A stretch of 6,205 bases of DNA from Cytophagia bacterium. GTDB lineage: Bacteria > Bacteroidota > Bacteroidia > UBA7662. Of this stretch, positions 5,401 to 6,205 are shown piece after piece. Position numbers and translations under genes: made by a program. Position 1 is the stretch's first letter. Each line of letters starts with the position of its first letter. The stretch spans positions 1 to 6,205 of the forward strand of contig RFOZ01000062.1 of NCBI GenBank assembly GCA_009926405.1, written 5' to 3'. A model generated the notes under the pieces. It did no database searches, was not told the DNA's origin, and saw only the letters and a program-made list of their open reading frames with translations.

Positions 5401-6205
5401 TGCCACACCTGGAGGAAGCCCGGAAACCTCGGCTCCGGTTGCGATGGTTGTATTAAAGGTAATGTTGGTTAAAGCCGTATTGATACAGACAACAGGGTTG
5501 TTACTACCTGCCCCCGAACTCAAGGTAATCGTGTTATTCGGTCTAACTATTATCGTACCTATTGCATTCACCGTACCACAACCGCCAGTTAAGAGGATTG
5601 AATAATTAAATGTTCCCGAAACGGATGGAGTACCGCTTATTGTGATAACATTCCCTGCCCACGAGGCCGTAACACCTGTTGGCAAGCCCGTTGCTGTTCC
5701 AATACCTGTTGCGCGAGTTGTCGTATGGGTAATCGAAGTCAATGGAGTGTTTATACAAAGCGTAGGGGTCGTGGATGGAGGTCCTGCAACCATATCCGGC
5801 ACAACCGTGATTGTACCTGTGGCTGTATTCAAACCGCCTGTACAGCCCCCTGTCATCGTCACCGTATAAGTAAAAGTCCCTGAGACTGTTGGAGTACCGC
5901 TGATTGTAACCACATTCGAGTTCCAAGTGCCTGTAACACCTGAAGGAAGGCCTGCAACTGTTGCACCTGTTGCAATGGTAGTGGCATACGTAATGTTGAT
6001 CAAGGAGGTATTGATGCACAAAACCCTGTTGTCACTACCCGGACCTGAACTCAATGTAGCCGTATTCGTCGGAACCACGGTGATTGTACCAGTTGCAGTG
6101 TTTGGCGCAGAACATCCCCCCGTCATGGTTACCGTGTAGTTGAAGGTTCCCGATACCGAAGGCGTACCGCTAATGGTTACGACATTCGAAGCCCATACAC
6201 CACCT
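2428..6205 (-). CDS. Giant Ig-like repeat surface protein with T9SS type A sorting domain, N-terminus beyond the window
   Basis: This is the C-terminal 1258 residues of a secreted, probably surface-attached, repeat protein. The frame is open to the right edge, so the true start and signal peptide are not in view; the first internal ATG (6124-6126) lies inside a repeat and is not the start. It consists of one partial and twelve complete repeats of 87-99 residues, each with a cysteine in a CINTP-like motif, TGATGA, GLPxGV, a Trp or aromatic, TISGTPxxSGTFxYTVT, a second cysteine in TGGC, and TGTITV near the end. The GLPxGV...SGTP...GTF pattern is that of putative Ig/PKD-like bacterial domains. 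After a linker (about residues 1148-1171) comes a T9SS sorting domain. Such proteins in Bacteroidota are exported across the outer membrane and often act as adhesins or matrix proteins, but no ligand or enzymatic domain is visible here, so the role is unknown. It may be very large given that repeats continue past the edge. Confidence 0.93.
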   Translation of the reverse strand, partial: GGVWASNVVTISGTPSVSGTFNYTVTMTGGCSAPNTATGTITVVPTNTATLSSGPGSDNRVLCINTSLINITYATTIATGATVAGLPSGVTGTWNSNVVTISGTPTVSGTFTYTVTMTGGCTGGLNTATGTITVVPDMVAGPPSTTPTLCINTPLTSITHTTTRATGIGTATGLPTGVTASWAGNVITISGTPSVSGTFNYSILLTGGCGTVNAIGTIIVRPNNTITLSSGAGSNNPVVCINTALTNITFNTTIATGAEVSGLPPGVAGTWNSNVLTISGTPSVSGTFGYTVTMTGGCPGGFNTATGSIIVNPTNTINLTSGSGTNSQNVCINTPITPVTWVTTGATGATFTGLPNGINGQWITNVVTISGSPTGSGTFNYTVTMTGGCTGGSNSSTGSIVVRPNNTINRTSASGTDSQLVCKDSLLTNITYATTGATGATVTGLPPGITGVWANNTVTIAGTPTQTGVYVYTVTMTGGCTGGVNFRNGVITVSLNTIFLTSSLNLRNESVCVNTPMDTIVFISQGATGAQYFGLPAGVNGYFSNDTIRLYGTPTIVGVYNYIVTLAGGCDAGAGNSGQGTITVLPNNTIVLSSTQATVDQALCEGTPLTLVNYTTTGATGAQFFGLPPGVNGSWNNNVVSISGSPTLSGTFIYTVSMTGGCTGGVNTVSDTIIVHPNYSYTLLSLPGTLNQNSACLGIGIQPIIFRTTQATGAVFVGLPPGVTGQWRNDSILIEGTPLAQGTFLFRFTLTGVGPGACMAGPRIFNDTIGVSPNSLAILSGSSNQTLCINTPMVPIVYRTIGSTGATFSQLPAGISGVWRNDSIIISGTPTASGTYNFVISPNGCGGAVGATTGTLTIRTINTISLATSLSTANQTICRSSPIATIRYQLAGPAVGALFYGLPQGVSGSYDVNSRLATISGTPQVRGVFRYTVVMFGGCSGGSSNQISGTLTVNHNTILLSRKSATLSAPEITTNNQTRCVGKPIQPIVYTLGGGATGANVTGLPPGILAGFASNVLTINGTCNVPGSYTYTVTMTGGCTVGQSIPTGNLTIVDSIRYQRVSPSSGDTVNQFTPIDTVRYQALSGANGALFTGLPQGVVGQWRGLDSTVLLWGVPVVNGTFVYKVTFAGPCMTGRGNIATGTIRVNPVMPVIGKGAGKENNALLGSGQDAPWVIYPVPSDGMIWIRGTTGLRKAGLYVEDRAGRQVLSGVWSSESGVVGEAGEIGWDVSPLAQGTYFLRIVPVDSDLPPQRLRFQILR
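2431..2691 (-). other. T9SS type A C-terminal sorting domain (Por secretion tail)
   Basis: The final 87 residues have the conserved order of the type A domain: WVIYPVPSDGMIWIRG at the start (the YPNP-like motif, with Val for Asn), YVEDRAGRQVLSG in the middle (the D-xx-GR motif), SPLAQGTYFLRIV (the GxYxxRI motif), and a basic, hydrophobic end QRLRFQILR. In known systems this domain directs the protein through the type IX translocon and is then cleaved by the PorU sortase, which joins the cargo to a surface glycolipid. A Gly/Asn-rich linker precedes it, as is normal. Confidence 0.93.
2764..6204 (-). repeat. Tandem coding repeats, about 260-300 bp each: 12 complete units plus one partial
   Basis: In protein order the units lie at 6067-6204 (partial), 5797-6066, 5536-5796, 5263-5535, 4990-5262, 4720-4989, 4444-4719, 4171-4443, 3886-4170, 3622-3885, 3340-3621, 3043-3339 and 2764-3042. 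Boundaries were placed by eye at the recurring NTI(T)LSS start. Repeat length is 87-92 residues in the first seven complete units and 88-99 in the last five. The units nearest the right edge are most alike (5797-6066 and 5263-5535 agree at about 69 of 90 residues by hand count); those near the C-terminus are clearly diverged. Most units keep two cysteines, likely forming a disulphide within each domain (inference). Confidence 0.92.

Noticed and set aside
5084..5605. Plus-strand Val/Pro-rich open frame of 173 codons, with similar ones at 5642-5869 and 5927-6139
   Set aside because: They are antisense to the repeat protein; the regular Val/Pro-rich pattern is a by-product of its Thr/Gly/Asn codons and the repeat period.
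2764..6204. Regularly spaced repeats considered as a CRISPR array or non-coding satellite
   Set aside because: The period of about 270 bp keeps the reading frame, and the units align as protein domains with substitutions, not as identical short repeats with unique spacers.

Overview
The window looks like chromosomal DNA from a member of the Bacteroidota. The strongest sign is a large surface protein that ends in a type A C-terminal domain for the type IX secretion system (T9SS), a system largely confined to that phylum. Supporting signs are a perfect TAnnTTTG-type -7 element upstream of tdk, an A-rich leader instead of a Shine-Dalgarno site before the sugar acetyltransferase, and Bacteroidota-like wording in the thymidine kinase. 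I cannot name genus or species.

Layout. (1) 1-927, minus strand: the start of a division and cell wall (dcw) cluster. mraZ is complete and overlaps the start of rsmH by 8 nt; rsmH runs off the left edge. (2) 928-1099: a divergent regulatory region. It holds four 10-bp-phased GTGG(G/T) repeats that match known MraZ operators, a perfect DnaA box (TTATCCACA) 5 bp beyond them, and a -7-like element for tdk. (3) 1100-1735, plus strand: tdk, thymidine kinase, with all four zinc cysteines. (4) 1827-2417, plus strand: a WbpD/WlbB-like left-handed beta-helix N-acetyltransferase for a nucleotide-activated diamino-uronic acid. (5) 2428-6205, minus strand: the 3' 3.8 kb of a very large secreted repeat protein. 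It shows one partial and twelve complete Ig-like repeats of about 87-99 residues, then the T9SS sorting domain; its N-terminus lies beyond the right edge. It converges on the acetyltransferase gene with only 10 bp between stop codons.

How the parts relate. MraZ probably controls its own operon through the repeats upstream of it, and the neighbouring DnaA box raises the possibility of input from replication initiation. tdk is a nucleotide salvage gene that happens to share the divergent region. The most suggestive pairing is the WbpD-like enzyme next to a T9SS type A cargo protein: in Porphyromonas gingivalis, Wbp-pathway sugars form the glycan to which such cargo is attached after its C-terminal domain is cleaved. 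The two genes are convergent, so the link would be functional and not through one transcript, and it remains an inference. No stretch over 300 bases lacks a gene. I saw no RNA genes, insertion sequences or CRISPR arrays, and I found no clearly new system; the long repeat adhesin and its possible glycan link are the most interesting parts.
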